Of a stretch of 11,586 nt of DNA, positions 1 to 7,334 are shown in pieces (the stretch's first letter is position 1; every line of letters begins with the position of its first letter). Both the position numbers and the translations under genes were made by a program. The notes beneath the pieces were generated by a model that made no database searches, was not told where the DNA came from, and saw only the letters and a program-made list of their open reading frames with translations. The stretch is from an uncultured Bacteroidales bacterium. Its GTDB lineage: Bacteria > Bacteroidota > Bacteroidia > Bacteroidales > Paludibacteraceae. The stretch is from the NCBI GenBank assembly GCA_937886455.1, contig CALGCU010000086.1, positions 1 to 11,586 of the forward strand, read 5' to 3'.

Positions 1-10
1 AGGTGATAGT
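1..10 (+). promoter_or_regulatory. Shine-Dalgarno site of the parA fragment
   Basis: AGGTGAT lies just before the ATG at position 11 and is a good match to the 16S anti-Shine-Dalgarno sequence. The other genes of this window mostly have no such site, as is usual in Bacteroidetes. This supports, weakly, that the first ~100 bases come from a different organism such as a Firmicute. Confidence 0.5.
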
Positions 11-105
11 ATGCCAAAAATTGTTGCAGTTGCCAACCAGAAGGGTGGCGTCGGAAAAACAACTACCAGCGTCAATTTAGCGGCAGCTTTACATAAAAAA
101 GGACG
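11..105 (+). pseudogene. parA: ParA/Soj chromosome-partitioning ATPase, N-terminal fragment only
   Basis: From ATG 11 the frame reads MPKIVAVANQKGGVGKTT and continues SVNLAAALHKKG. This is the classic start of ParA/Soj/MinD-type ATPases, with the deviant Walker A motif KGGVGKTT at residues 11-18. Full-length Soj proteins are about 250-270 residues. Here recognisable ParA stops after about 31 codons and the frame ends at a TGA at 143-145. From about position 102 the DNA is in frame with lysS instead. The fragment lacks everything after Walker A, so it cannot encode a working ATPase. The join has no transposon ends or repeats around it. I infer an assembly or library chimera at the contig edge rather than a biological fusion, though a real rearrangement cannot be excluded from sequence alone. 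Confidence 0.8.
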
Positions 106-1538
106 CTGTCAGCGAAGAAGAATTTCCAGACTTCCGCAAGTATGATATCGGCGACATCATCGGTGTTACTGGTTTTGTATTTGTCACCCAGATGGGCGAA
201 ATCTCAATCCATGTGAAAACCCTTACCGTTCTCAGTAAGAGCCTGCGCCCGCTTCCCATTGTCAAAGAGAAAGACGGAGTCGTTTACGATGCTTTCAGCG
301 ATGCGGAACAACGCTACAGAATGCGTTATGTCGACCTCATCGTTAACCCGCATGTGAGAAAGACCTTTGAGCAAAGAGCGAAGATCGTGAACACCATGCG
401 CGATTTCTTCAACGAGCAAGGCTATCTCGAGGTGGATACTCCTGTTTTGCAGTCTATCCCCGGTGGTGCGGCCGCACGTCCATTCATCACCCACCACAAC
501 GCTCTGGATATGGACCTCTATTTGCGTATCGCAAACGAGCTTTACCTGAAACGCCTCATCGTAGGTGGATATGCAGGCGTGTATGAGTTCTCCCGCAACT
601 TCCGCAACGAGGGCATGGACAGAACCCATAATCCTGAGTTCACCTGTATGGAAATCTATGTGGCATACAAAGATTACAACTGGATGATGACTTTTGTCGA
701 GACCATGCTCGAACGTATCGCCACCACATTGCACAATACCACAAAGGTTAATGTTTGGGGCAACGAGATTGATTTCAAGGCTCCTTTCCGCCGTGTTCCC
801 ATGTGCGAATTGATTAAAGAACATACCGGATATGATGTTGCCGACATGGATGAGCAACAACTCCGTGAAACTTGCAAGGCGCTTGGCGTTGAAATAAACG
901 AAACCATGGGTAAAGGCAAACTCATCGACGAGATATTCGGAGAAAAATGTGAAGGCAACTACATACAACCCACCTTCATCACCGACTACCCCATTGAGAT
1001 GTCACCACTCTGCAAACGTCACAGAGAAAACCCTGAACTCACAGAGCGTTTTGAACTCATGGTCAACGGAAAAGAACTCTGCAATGCCTATAGCGAGCTG
1101 AATGACCCGATTGACCAATTGGAACGTTTCCAGGAACAACTCCGCCTCAGCGAAAAAGGAGACGACGAAGCCATGTTTATCGACACCGACTTCGTGCGTG
1201 CGCTGGAATATGGAATGCCTCCTACATCAGGAATGGGTATTGGAATGGACCGCCTTGTGATGCTCATGACAGGACAACAAACCATACAAGAAGTGCTATT
1301 CTTCCCACAAATGAAGCCGGAGAAAAAAGTGGTGAAAGACTCAGCCGACAAATACACCGAGATGGGTATCCCTGCCGAATGGGTAGAACCTCTACAAAAG
1401 CTTGGATTTGACACTGTAAGCAAATTAAAAGGACAAAACCCCAACAAGTTACACCAAGACTTGTGTGGATATAACAAGAAAAACAAACTTAACCTTACCA
1501 ATCCATCAAAAGAATCTGTGGCAGAATGGGTTCTTTAG
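102..1538 (+). CDS. lysS: Lysine--tRNA ligase (class II LysRS), 5'-truncated
   Basis: Charges tRNA-Lys with lysine in the cytoplasm. The lysS frame is recognisable from about position 102, whereas the first internal ATG is at 192. The first part is the end of the OB-fold anticodon-binding domain (TGFVFVTQMGEISIH). The class II catalytic core follows: motif 1 region YLEVDTPVLQSIPGGAAARPF, motif 2 FRNEGMDRTHNPEFT (nt 600-644), and motif 3 GMGIGMDR (nt 1230-1253). After the core an extension of about 70 residues contains LHQDLCGYNKKNKL. This extension is typical of Bacteroidales LysRS, which are about 575 residues long. About 478 residues remain here, so roughly 95-100 N-terminal residues, including the start codon, are missing. 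They are replaced by the ParA fragment. gpsA follows after 30 bases without a terminator, so co-transcription is likely. Confidence 0.95.
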   Translation, partial: DAVSEEEFPDFRKYDIGDIIGVTGFVFVTQMGEISIHVKTLTVLSKSLRPLPIVKEKDGVVYDAFSDAEQRYRMRYVDLIVNPHVRKTFEQRAKIVNTMRDFFNEQGYLEVDTPVLQSIPGGAAARPFITHHNALDMDLYLRIANELYLKRLIVGGYAGVYEFSRNFRNEGMDRTHNPEFTCMEIYVAYKDYNWMMTFVETMLERIATTLHNTTKVNVWGNEIDFKAPFRRVPMCELIKEHTGYDVADMDEQQLRETCKALGVEINETMGKGKLIDEIFGEKCEGNYIQPTFITDYPIEMSPLCKRHRENPELTERFELMVNGKELCNAYSELNDPIDQLERFQEQLRLSEKGDDEAMFIDTDFVRALEYGMPPTSGMGIGMDRLVMLMTGQQTIQEVLFFPQMKPEKKVVKDSADKYTEMGIPAEWVEPLQKLGFDTVSKLKGQNPNKLHQDLCGYNKKNKLNLTNPSKESVAEWVL

Positions 1539-1568
1539 TAATACCACACGAACAAAAACACCACAAGT

Positions 1569-2564
1569 ATGACTACACGCAACAGAATCGCCGTTATGGG
1601 CGGAGGTAGCTGGGCAACAGCTATTGCTAAAATTGTCCTTAACCACGAAGAGAGTATCAACTGGTATATGAGACGACAGAGTCAGATAGACGAGTTTATT
1701 CGCCTAAGCAAGAACCCTTCTTACCTGACTGCAACAAAATTTGACACAAGCCGAATCAATTTCACCAGCGACATCAACGAAGTAATAGGCGACTCCGACA
1801 TTCTCATCATAGCCATACCATCTCCTTTTCTCAAGTTACACTTGAAGAAATTACGCAGAAAAGTCAGCAAAAAGATGATTATTTCTGCCATCAAAGGTAT
1901 GGTTCCCGATGAAAACATGGTTGTATCTGACTATTTACATCACAAATATGGTATTCCACTTGAAAACATCGGTGTATTAGCCGGTCCATGTCATGCAGAA
2001 GAAGTAGCCATGGAGCGACTATCCTACCTCACCATCGGATGTCGTGACAGAGAGAAAGCACAACGATTTGCACAACTTTTCTCTGCCCCATTTGTCAACA
2101 CCTCCATTTGTGAAGACATCTACGGACTGGAATACTCATCTGTGATGAAAAACATCTATTCCATTGCATCAGGAATATGTCACGGACTGAAGTATGGCGA
2201 CAACTTTCAGGCAGTATTAGTGTCAAATGCTATTCAGGAGATGAACCGACTAACCATGGCTATCAGCCCCATGCACAGAGACATTAACAGTTCTGCCTAT
2301 CTGGGCGACCTACTTGTAACCGCCTATTCCAAATTCAGCCGAAACAGACTCTTTGGCACCATGATAGGGAAAGGCTATTCTGTTAAAACAGCCCAGCTTG
2401 AGATGGAAATGATAGCAGAGGGATATTATGCTACCAAATGTATTCACGAAGTGAACGAACAATTCCACGTGGACATACCCATTGTGAATGCCGTGTATAA
2501 CATTCTATACAATAGATGTTCACCGACATTGGAAATCAGACAATTAGCAGACAAACTATCATAA
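1569..2564 (+). CDS. gpsA: NAD(P)H-dependent glycerol-3-phosphate dehydrogenase
   Basis: Reduces dihydroxyacetone phosphate to sn-glycerol 3-phosphate, the backbone for phospholipids. It is a cytoplasmic enzyme of 331 residues, close to the usual ~330-340. The N-terminal Rossmann fold has the dinucleotide loop GGGSWATA at residues 11-18. The last glycine of the common GxGxxG is alanine, as I recall from Bacteroides GpsA. SAIKG (Lys109) and the LAGPCHAEEVA segment (138-147) follow. The C-terminal helical domain contains the conserved EYSSVMKN with the expected catalytic Lys194, then AYLGDLLVT and the FGTMIGKGYS region. The gene looks intact. The start at 1569 leaves 30 bases after lysS and 16 before pgi, so the three genes probably form one transcription unit. 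No clear Shine-Dalgarno is visible. Confidence 0.97.
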   Translation: MTTRNRIAVMGGGSWATAIAKIVLNHEESINWYMRRQSQIDEFIRLSKNPSYLTATKFDTSRINFTSDINEVIGDSDILIIAIPSPFLKLHLKKLRRKVSKKMIISAIKGMVPDENMVVSDYLHHKYGIPLENIGVLAGPCHAEEVAMERLSYLTIGCRDREKAQRFAQLFSAPFVNTSICEDIYGLEYSSVMKNIYSIASGICHGLKYGDNFQAVLVSNAIQEMNRLTMAISPMHRDINSSAYLGDLLVTAYSKFSRNRLFGTMIGKGYSVKTAQLEMEMIAEGYYATKCIHEVNEQFHVDIPIVNAVYNILYNRCSPTLEIRQLADKLS

Positions 2565-2580
2565 AAAATCAATATAAGGT

Positions 2581-3927
2581 ATGAAAGATATTAAGTTGTA
2601 CATTGACAAGACCTTTGACTTCGTAAATCCGGAAGCCATTGCGTCATACAAGACAAAGGCAGAAGCCTGCAATCACCTTCTTCACACAGGCGAAGGAAAA
2701 GGCAATGATTTTCTTGGTTGGTTGAATCTTCCAAGCAATATCACAGAAGAACACCTTGCGGATATAGAAAACACAGCAAAGACATTGCGCGACAACTGTG
2801 AGGTTGTAGTTGTAATCGGTATTGGTGGTAGTTACTTAGGAACGAAAGCTGTTATCGAAGCATTGTCAAACAGTTTTGACTGGTTGCAAACCAACCGCAA
2901 GAATCCTGTTATAGTATATGCCGGTCAAAACATCGGAGAGGACTACCTCTATGAACTCCAAGAAATGCTCAAAGACAAGCGATTTGGTATTATCTCCATT
3001 TCTAAATCGGGAACCACCACCGAACCGGCTTTGGCATTCCGACTACTCAAGACACAATTAGAAGAACAACAAGGCAAAGCCGATGCACAAAAACTCATTG
3101 TGTGCATCACAGACAAAAGTCGCGGAGCATTACGCACCCTTTCTACCCAAGAAGGCTACAAGACCTTTGTGATTGAAGACAATGTAGGAGGACGCTTCTC
3201 TGTGTTGTCACCGGTAGGATTGTTGCCGATTGCAACTGCCGGTTTAGACATTCGTCAACTTGTGAGCGGTGCAGTGAGAATGGAACAACAATGTGCAGAC
3301 ACCGTCCCATTTGAAGACAACATTGCCGCACAATACGCAGCTACCCGAAACGAACTATACCGAAACGGAAAAAAGATAGAAATACTTGTCAACTACCAAC
3401 CCAAACTACATTACGTTTCTGAATGGTGGAAACAACTTTATGGAGAAAGCGAAGGAAAAGAACACAAAGGCATATTTCCTGCTTCAGTGGACTTCACCAC
3501 CGACCTCCACTCTATGGGACAATGGATACAAGACGGAGAACGCACCATTTTCGAGACAGTAATCTCTGTAAAAGAACCCAACCATAAAGTGTTATTCCCC
3601 AACAACGAAGCCAACCTTGACGGACTCAATTTCTTAGCAGGAAAGCGTGTGGACGAAGTCAACAAAATGGCTGAGCTTGGCACAATGCTGGCACACGTAG
3701 ATGGAGGAGTGCCCAACTTAAAAATCGAGTTGCCTCAACTCAATGAGTACTACCTTGGTCAGCTACTCTACTTCTTTGAAAAAGCATGTGGCATCAGTGG
3801 TTACATACTCGGAGTAAACCCATTTGACCAACCCGGAGTAGAAGCCTACAAGAAAAACATGTTTGCTTTATTAGAAAAGCCGGGTTATGAAGAAGCCACA
3901 AAGGCTATCAAAGAACGATTGAAATAA
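2581..3927 (+). CDS. pgi: Glucose-6-phosphate isomerase
   Basis: Interconverts glucose 6-phosphate and fructose 6-phosphate in glycolysis and gluconeogenesis. The 448 residues match the short bacterial PGI class. The first SIS domain shows IGIGGSYLGTKAV (79-91) and the phosphate-binding loop SISKSGTTTEPA (139-150). PGI signature 1-type sequence GGRFSVLSPVGLLPIATAGLD lies at 203-223. Catalytic candidates are Glu289 in YGESEGKE, His310 in TDLHSMGQ, and Lys424 in GVEAYKKN. The last lies just after the C-terminal signature GQLLYFFEKACGISGYILGVNPFDQPG. The gene is complete. AAGG sits just before the ATG and may serve as a weak ribosome-binding site. A perfect inverted repeat begins 41 bases after the stop and probably ends the lysS-gpsA-pgi transcript. 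Confidence 0.98.
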   Translation: MKDIKLYIDKTFDFVNPEAIASYKTKAEACNHLLHTGEGKGNDFLGWLNLPSNITEEHLADIENTAKTLRDNCEVVVVIGIGGSYLGTKAVIEALSNSFDWLQTNRKNPVIVYAGQNIGEDYLYELQEMLKDKRFGIISISKSGTTTEPALAFRLLKTQLEEQQGKADAQKLIVCITDKSRGALRTLSTQEGYKTFVIEDNVGGRFSVLSPVGLLPIATAGLDIRQLVSGAVRMEQQCADTVPFEDNIAAQYAATRNELYRNGKKIEILVNYQPKLHYVSEWWKQLYGESEGKEHKGIFPASVDFTTDLHSMGQWIQDGERTIFETVISVKEPNHKVLFPNNEANLDGLNFLAGKRVDEVNKMAELGTMLAHVDGGVPNLKIELPQLNEYYLGQLLYFFEKACGISGYILGVNPFDQPGVEAYKKNMFALLEKPGYEEATKAIKERLK

Positions 3928-3968
3928 CACACAGGGACACAGATTTGACACAAAATCCGTAACCACAC

Positions 3969-4017
3969 AACACACATCCCCCGAAAATCACACAAGAGTT
4001 TTCGGGGGATGTGTGTT
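3969..4017 (+). terminator. Hairpin terminator after pgi (perfect 19-bp inverted repeat)
   Basis: The arm at 3969-3987 (AACACACATCCCCCGAAAA) is exactly complementary to 3999-4017, with an 11-base loop at 3988-3998. The stem holds a C5/G5 block and is very stable. No T-run follows, so it may act as a transcript-stabilising or boundary hairpin, or as a terminator not strictly of the intrinsic type. Confidence 0.75.
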
Positions 4018-4191
4018 ATACAACATATTCACGCCCTATTTACTCATTAACACTTACATTTCGACACATCACAAACCAACACCAAAAGACCCACACAAAG
4101 CAACAACCTGCAAGAATAAACCCCAAAACACTTTCACTCTGAAAGCAAAATAAAAAAAACTCCACTTTTCTAAAAAATTAACATAAAAAAA

Positions 4192-4223
4192 TTTGCTCTA
4201 TTTACAAAAAAAAAGTAATTTCG
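4192..4223 (+). promoter_or_regulatory. Bacteroidetes-type promoter of the oxidoreductase operon
   Basis: TTTG (4192-4195) is followed by 20 bases and then TAATTTCG (4216-4223). The known primary sigma consensus of Bacteroidetes is TTTG-N19-21-TAnnTTTG, so this is a match with one mismatch (C for T) and correct spacing. The predicted transcript starts near 4229-4232, giving a leader of about 20 bases before the ATG at 4249. Confidence 0.75.
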
Positions 4224-4248
4224 GCACATTAACTAATCTGATACTAAC

Positions 4249-4473
4249 ATGGCAAAATTTAAAGGAACAGTAGTTGTAAACACAGAGCGTTGCAAAGGTT
4301 GCGAACTCTGTGTAGTAGCATGTCCCTCTGACGTGTTGGCTATGTCAAAACAAGCTAACACAAAGGGGTACAATTACGTGTACATGCAAAATGAATCTGA
4401 TTGTATCGGGTGTGCCGCATGCGGTAGAGTATGTCCCGATGGGTGTTTAACTATTTACAGAGCAAAACTATGA
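4249..4473 (+). CDS. korD: 2-oxoacid:ferredoxin oxidoreductase delta subunit (2[4Fe-4S] ferredoxin)
   Basis: A small electron-transfer subunit of 74 residues that passes electrons from the catalytic subunits to external ferredoxin. It has two complete cluster motifs of the form CxxCxxCxxxCP: Cys15, 18, 21, 25 (CKGCELCVVACP) and Cys52, 55, 58, 62 (CIGCAACGRVCP). Each motif's fourth cysteine is expected to bind the other cluster, as in bacterial dicluster ferredoxins. It is the first gene behind the promoter at 4192-4223, and its TGA overlaps the next gene's ATG (ATGA, 4470-4473), so translation of the two is probably coupled. The product is often annotated only as a 4Fe-4S binding protein. The operon context gives the specific role. 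Confidence 0.93.
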   Translation: MAKFKGTVVVNTERCKGCELCVVACPSDVLAMSKQANTKGYNYVYMQNESDCIGCAACGRVCPDGCLTIYRAKL

Positions 4474-5558
4474 GCGAAGAAGTAAAACTAATGAAAGGCA
4501 ATGAAGCCATTGCCAGAGCAGCTATTCGTTGCGGTTGCGACGGTTATTTCGGTTATCCTATCACCCCGCAATCAGAAGTAATGGAAACATTAATGGAAGA
4601 AGAGCCTTGGAAAACTACCGGTATGGTTGTACTTCAAGCTGAAAGTGAAACTTCTTCTATCAACATGGTCTATGGAGGTGCATGTACCGGTAAAAAGGTG
4701 ATGACCAGTTCATCCAGTCCCGGTGTCAGCCTGATGCAAGAGGGTATTTCCTACATTGCATGTGCTGAACTCCCCTGCGTTGTAGTAAACGTAATGCGTG
4801 GAGGTCCCGGATTGGGAACCATCCAACCTTCTCAAGCAGACTATTTCCAAACCGTAAAAGGTGGTGGACACGGTGACTACAAACTCATCGCTTTGGCTCC
4901 ATCTACAGTACAAGAAATGGCTGACTACACAGTAAAAGCATTTGACCTTGCGTTCAAATATCGTACTCCGGTTATGTTGTTAGCAGACGGAGCAATCGGT
5001 CAGATGATGGAAAAGGTAGTTCTTCCGGAACAACGCCCAAGAGCAACCGAAGAAGAAATTCGTGCCAATTGTCCATGGGCAATTGTAGGCAAGCCAGCAT
5101 CACGCGGACGAAATGTAATCACTTCTTTGGCTTTGAAATCAGAAGAGATGGAAGCTACCAACATCAAGTTGCAAGCTAAATACCGTGAAATTGAAAAGAA
5201 CGAAGTAATTGTTGAAATGCACAACTGCGAAGATGCTGACTACGTCATTGTAGCATTTGGACTTTGCGCACGAATCTGCCAAAAAACAATGGAAATGGCA
5301 CGTGAAAAAGGCATTAAAGTTGGTGTACTTCGTCCAATTACATTGTGGCCTTTCCCAACCAATGAAATCAAAGCATTGGCTGATAAATGTAAAGGTATGC
5401 TCTGCGTAGAAATGAATGCCGGTCAAATGGTGGAAGACGTTCGCTTAGCTGTAAATGGAAAAGTGGATGTACAATCATTCGGACGCTTAGGCGGTATCAT
5501 TCCCGCTCCAGACGAAGTGCTTAACGCTTTAGAAAAATTAGTAGCAGACAATGCATAA
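4470..5558 (+). CDS. vorB: 2-oxoacid:ferredoxin oxidoreductase alpha subunit (VorB/KorA)
   Basis: The alpha subunit contributes the pyrimidine-binding side of the thiamine diphosphate site. I place the start at ATG 4470, where it overlaps the ferredoxin stop as ATGA, giving 362 residues. The frame is open upstream to an ATG at 4431, but those 13 extra codons lie inside the second cluster motif of the ferredoxin gene. The protein begins MSEEVKLMKGNEAIARAA, has the family motif GYPITPQSE (28-36), and continues with SSSSPGVSLMQEGISY and MRGGPGLGTIQPSQADYFQ, as in KorA/VorB. Many databases label this Bacteroidetes subunit as 3-methyl-2-oxobutanoate dehydrogenase VorB. Sequence alone does not decide between 2-oxoglutarate and branched-chain 2-oxoacids. 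The beta subunit follows after 33 bases. Confidence 0.95.
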   Translation: MSEEVKLMKGNEAIARAAIRCGCDGYFGYPITPQSEVMETLMEEEPWKTTGMVVLQAESETSSINMVYGGACTGKKVMTSSSSPGVSLMQEGISYIACAELPCVVVNVMRGGPGLGTIQPSQADYFQTVKGGGHGDYKLIALAPSTVQEMADYTVKAFDLAFKYRTPVMLLADGAIGQMMEKVVLPEQRPRATEEEIRANCPWAIVGKPASRGRNVITSLALKSEEMEATNIKLQAKYREIEKNEVIVEMHNCEDADYVIVAFGLCARICQKTMEMAREKGIKVGVLRPITLWPFPTNEIKALADKCKGMLCVEMNAGQMVEDVRLAVNGKVDVQSFGRLGGIIPAPDEVLNALEKLVADNA

Positions 5559-5591
5559 CCTTGAGTTGAACCATTTTAAAGACACGACAAA

Positions 5592-6350
5592 ATGAACAAC
5601 GACATTATAAAACCCGAAAACTTAGTCTATACCAAGACTCCCATTTTAAACGACAATCCTATGCACTATTGCCCGGGTTGTAGCCATGGTGTTGTGCACA
5701 AACTCATTGCTGAAGTAATAGATGAAATGGGTATTCAAGAAAAAACCATCGGTATTGCACCTGTAGGTTGCGCCGTATTTGCTTATAACTACTTAGAGAT
5801 TGACTGGGAACAAGCCGCACACGGTCGTGCTCCGGCTTTAGCTACTGCAGTAAAACGTTTGTGGCCTGACCGCTATGTGTTCACCTACCAAGGTGATGGT
5901 GACTTAGCCGCTATTGGTACTGCAGAAACCATTCACGCTTGCAACCGTGGTGAAAACATTACAATCATCTTTATCAACAACGGTATATATGGTATGACCG
6001 GTGGACAAATGGCACCTACCACCCTGGAAGGTATGAAGACAGCTACTTGTCCTTACGGACGTAACACCGCCATTAACGGTTACCCTCTCAACATTACTAA
6101 GTTGGTAGCAGAATTAGAAGGTACTCGCTATGTAACTCGCCAAAGTGTTCACACTGTAGCTGCAGTGCAAAAAGCTAAGAAAGCTATCCGCAAAGCATTT
6201 GAAAACTCAATGGAAGGCAAAGGTACTTCATTCGTAGAAATCGTTTCTACATGTAACTCCGGCTGGAAGATGAGTCCTGCAAAATCTAACGAATGGATGG
6301 TTGAAAACATGTTTAAAGCTTATCCTATTGGCGACTTAAAAGATAAATAA
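5592..6350 (+). CDS. korB: 2-oxoacid:ferredoxin oxidoreductase beta subunit (TPP-binding)
   Basis: The catalytic beta subunit of 252 residues binds the thiamine diphosphate pyrophosphate through Mg2+ and carries the proximal [4Fe-4S] cluster. The TPP motif is visible as GDGDLAAIGTAE (101-112) through to NN (129-130), the usual GDG-X~25-NN spacing. Four cysteines fit the beta-subunit cluster: Cys27 and Cys30 (YCPGC), Cys60 (APVGC) and Cys221 (STCNSGW). The region GIYGMTGGQMAPTT is highly typical of this family. It lies between the alpha and gamma genes with short gaps and needs them to form the holoenzyme. KorB and VorA-type beta subunits look alike, so the substrate remains open (2-oxoglutarate, 2-oxoisovalerate or relatives). 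Confidence 0.95.
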   Translation: MNNDIIKPENLVYTKTPILNDNPMHYCPGCSHGVVHKLIAEVIDEMGIQEKTIGIAPVGCAVFAYNYLEIDWEQAAHGRAPALATAVKRLWPDRYVFTYQGDGDLAAIGTAETIHACNRGENITIIFINNGIYGMTGGQMAPTTLEGMKTATCPYGRNTAINGYPLNITKLVAELEGTRYVTRQSVHTVAAVQKAKKAIRKAFENSMEGKGTSFVEIVSTCNSGWKMSPAKSNEWMVENMFKAYPIGDLKDK

Positions 6351-6369
6351 TCCCCAAAAGAGAATCAAT

Positions 6370-6915
6370 ATGAAAGAAGAAATCATTATAGCAGGTTTTG
6401 GTGGACAAGGAGTTTTGTCCATGGGTAAGATTTTGGCCTACTCTGGTCTCTTACAAGGTCAAGAAGTATCATGGATGCCATCTTATGGACCGGAACAACG
6501 TGGTGGTACTGCCAACGTAACTGTAATCTTAAGCGACGAACGCATCAGTTCACCTATTTTGAATCAATATGACACAGCCATCGTGTTGAATCAACCTTCA
6601 TTAGACAAGTTTGAATCAACAGTGAAACCCGGTGGTGTTCTTATTGTTGACCCTCATGGTTTGTCACGCATGCCTGAACGCACAGACATTCAAGTGTACA
6701 GCATTGATGCAACAGAAGAAGCTACTCGCACAAACAATCAAAAAACCCTCAACATGATTATTTTGGGTGGTTATTTGAAGATTCGTCCTATCGTTAAGAT
6801 TGAAAACGTAATGGCAGGTTTGAAGAAATCTTTACCTGAACGTCATCATCACTTGCTTCCTATCAACGAGAAAGCAATTAACATGGGTATGGACCTCATT
6901 AAGAAAATCAATTAA
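6370..6915 (+). CDS. korC: 2-oxoacid:ferredoxin oxidoreductase gamma subunit
   Basis: The gamma subunit, 181 residues, is the domain thought to bind coenzyme A in this enzyme family. It starts KEEIIIAGFGGQGVLSMGKIL with the glycine-rich GFGGQG at 9-14, and has the family signature YGPEQRGGTANV at 39-50. The usual length is 180-190 residues, so it is complete. It is the last gene of the operon, 19 bases after the beta subunit, and a strong intrinsic terminator begins about 20 bases after its stop. With delta, alpha and beta the set forms a four-subunit ferredoxin oxidoreductase. In anaerobic Bacteroidales such enzymes link 2-oxoacid and amino-acid metabolism to reduced ferredoxin, in either direction. 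Confidence 0.95.
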   Translation: MKEEIIIAGFGGQGVLSMGKILAYSGLLQGQEVSWMPSYGPEQRGGTANVTVILSDERISSPILNQYDTAIVLNQPSLDKFESTVKPGGVLIVDPHGLSRMPERTDIQVYSIDATEEATRTNNQKTLNMIILGGYLKIRPIVKIENVMAGLKKSLPERHHHLLPINEKAINMGMDLIKKIN

Positions 6916-6934
6916 TCATTGATTATTCCCTATA

Positions 6935-6972
6935 AAAAGAAGCAGGCTCTTTTTAGGGTCTGCTTCTTTTAT
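6935..6972 (+). terminator. Intrinsic terminator of the oxidoreductase operon
   Basis: AAAAGAAGCAG (6935-6945) pairs perfectly with CTGCTTCTTTT (6960-6970). The stem extends inward by GCTC against GGGT with two G-T wobbles, leaving a TTTTTA loop. The right arm ends in TTTTATATT, a suitable U-rich tail. It lies directly after the gamma subunit gene. Confidence 0.9.
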
Positions 6973-7063
6973 ATTGACATCCCCCAAAACTCAAAAGACT
7001 TCACATCTTGTCCATTAGTATATTTTCTACAAAGATAGGAGCCAAACACGTATCCTCTCCGAA

Positions 7064-7100
7064 ACCATACCATTACCATACCGTTACCATACCATTACCA
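7064..7100. repeat. 11-bp tandem repeat, 3.4 copies
   Basis: The unit ACCATACC[A/G]TT occurs at 7064-7074, 7075-7085 (one G for A) and 7086-7096, followed by a partial ACCA at 7097-7100. The core CATTACCATA reappears inverted as TATGGTAATG at 7146-7155, so a 10-bp stem with a long loop is possible. Confidence 0.9.
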
Positions 7101-7272
7101 CTATATAGGATTAAGACAGGATGTAGAAACAAAACAGATTATGGCTATGGTAATGAAAAGGGGCACGGGAAGTGTATGTGTGCTTACTGGCATAAAGGGT
7201 GTGTCACAAGCAAGGGAATACAAGCCGTTGGTTTGGATAACGGATAGGTCTCTAATAAATCTTTTAAAACAG

Positions 7273-7305
7273 AAGCACCCATGCTTTGTGAGGGCATGAG
7301 TGCTT
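7273..7305 (-). terminator. Intrinsic terminator of the large surface-protein gene
   Basis: AAGCACCCATGC (7273-7284) pairs with GCATGAGTGCTT (7294-7305), with one C/A mismatch and a 9-base loop. Read on the - strand, the stem is followed by TCTGTTTTAAAAG, a U-rich tail. It lies 30 bases beyond the gene's stop codon and opposes the operon's own terminator. Confidence 0.8.
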
Positions 7306-7334
7306 TGGGTGTTTATGGATGGGTTATGAATGTG

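Larger units (their letters stand above)
3928..4248. other. Intergenic region between pgi and the 2-oxoacid oxidoreductase operon
   Basis: These 321 bases carry no credible gene. They hold the pgi terminator-like hairpin at the left, then a C/A-rich stretch with a small hairpin (CTTTC-ACTCT-GAAAG, 4131-4145). An A-rich upstream region at about 4148-4190 precedes the operon promoter at 4192-4223. The A-tracts next to the promoter could act as an UP-like or bent element, which is inference. Confidence 0.7.
6973..7334. other. Convergent intergenic region with a short tandem repeat
   Basis: About 360 bases lie between the operon's terminator and the stop codon of the large - strand gene. A 79-codon + strand frame at 7008-7247 runs across simple repeats, shows no family signature and is not credible as a gene. 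The region holds the 11-bp repeat at 7064-7100, an inverted copy of its core at 7146-7155, and the - strand terminator at 7273-7305. I see no RNA gene. Confidence 0.7.

Noticed and set aside
11..145. A real short ParA-like protein of 44 residues
   Set aside because: After residue 31 the codons are out-of-frame lysS (RCQRRRISRLPQV); this is a truncated gene, not a small protein.
204..968. Long - strand frame (254 codons) opposite lysS
   Set aside because: It is the complement shadow of conserved LysRS coding sequence, has no recognisable motifs, and no promoter or terminator on its strand.
4131..4145. Small hairpin CTTTC-ACTCT-GAAAG upstream of the operon promoter
   Set aside because: A 5-bp stem is expected by chance; no terminator or operator can be supported.
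7008..7247. 79-codon + strand frame after the oxidoreductase operon
   Set aside because: It crosses a simple tandem repeat, has no family signature, and lies between two terminators; treated as non-coding.
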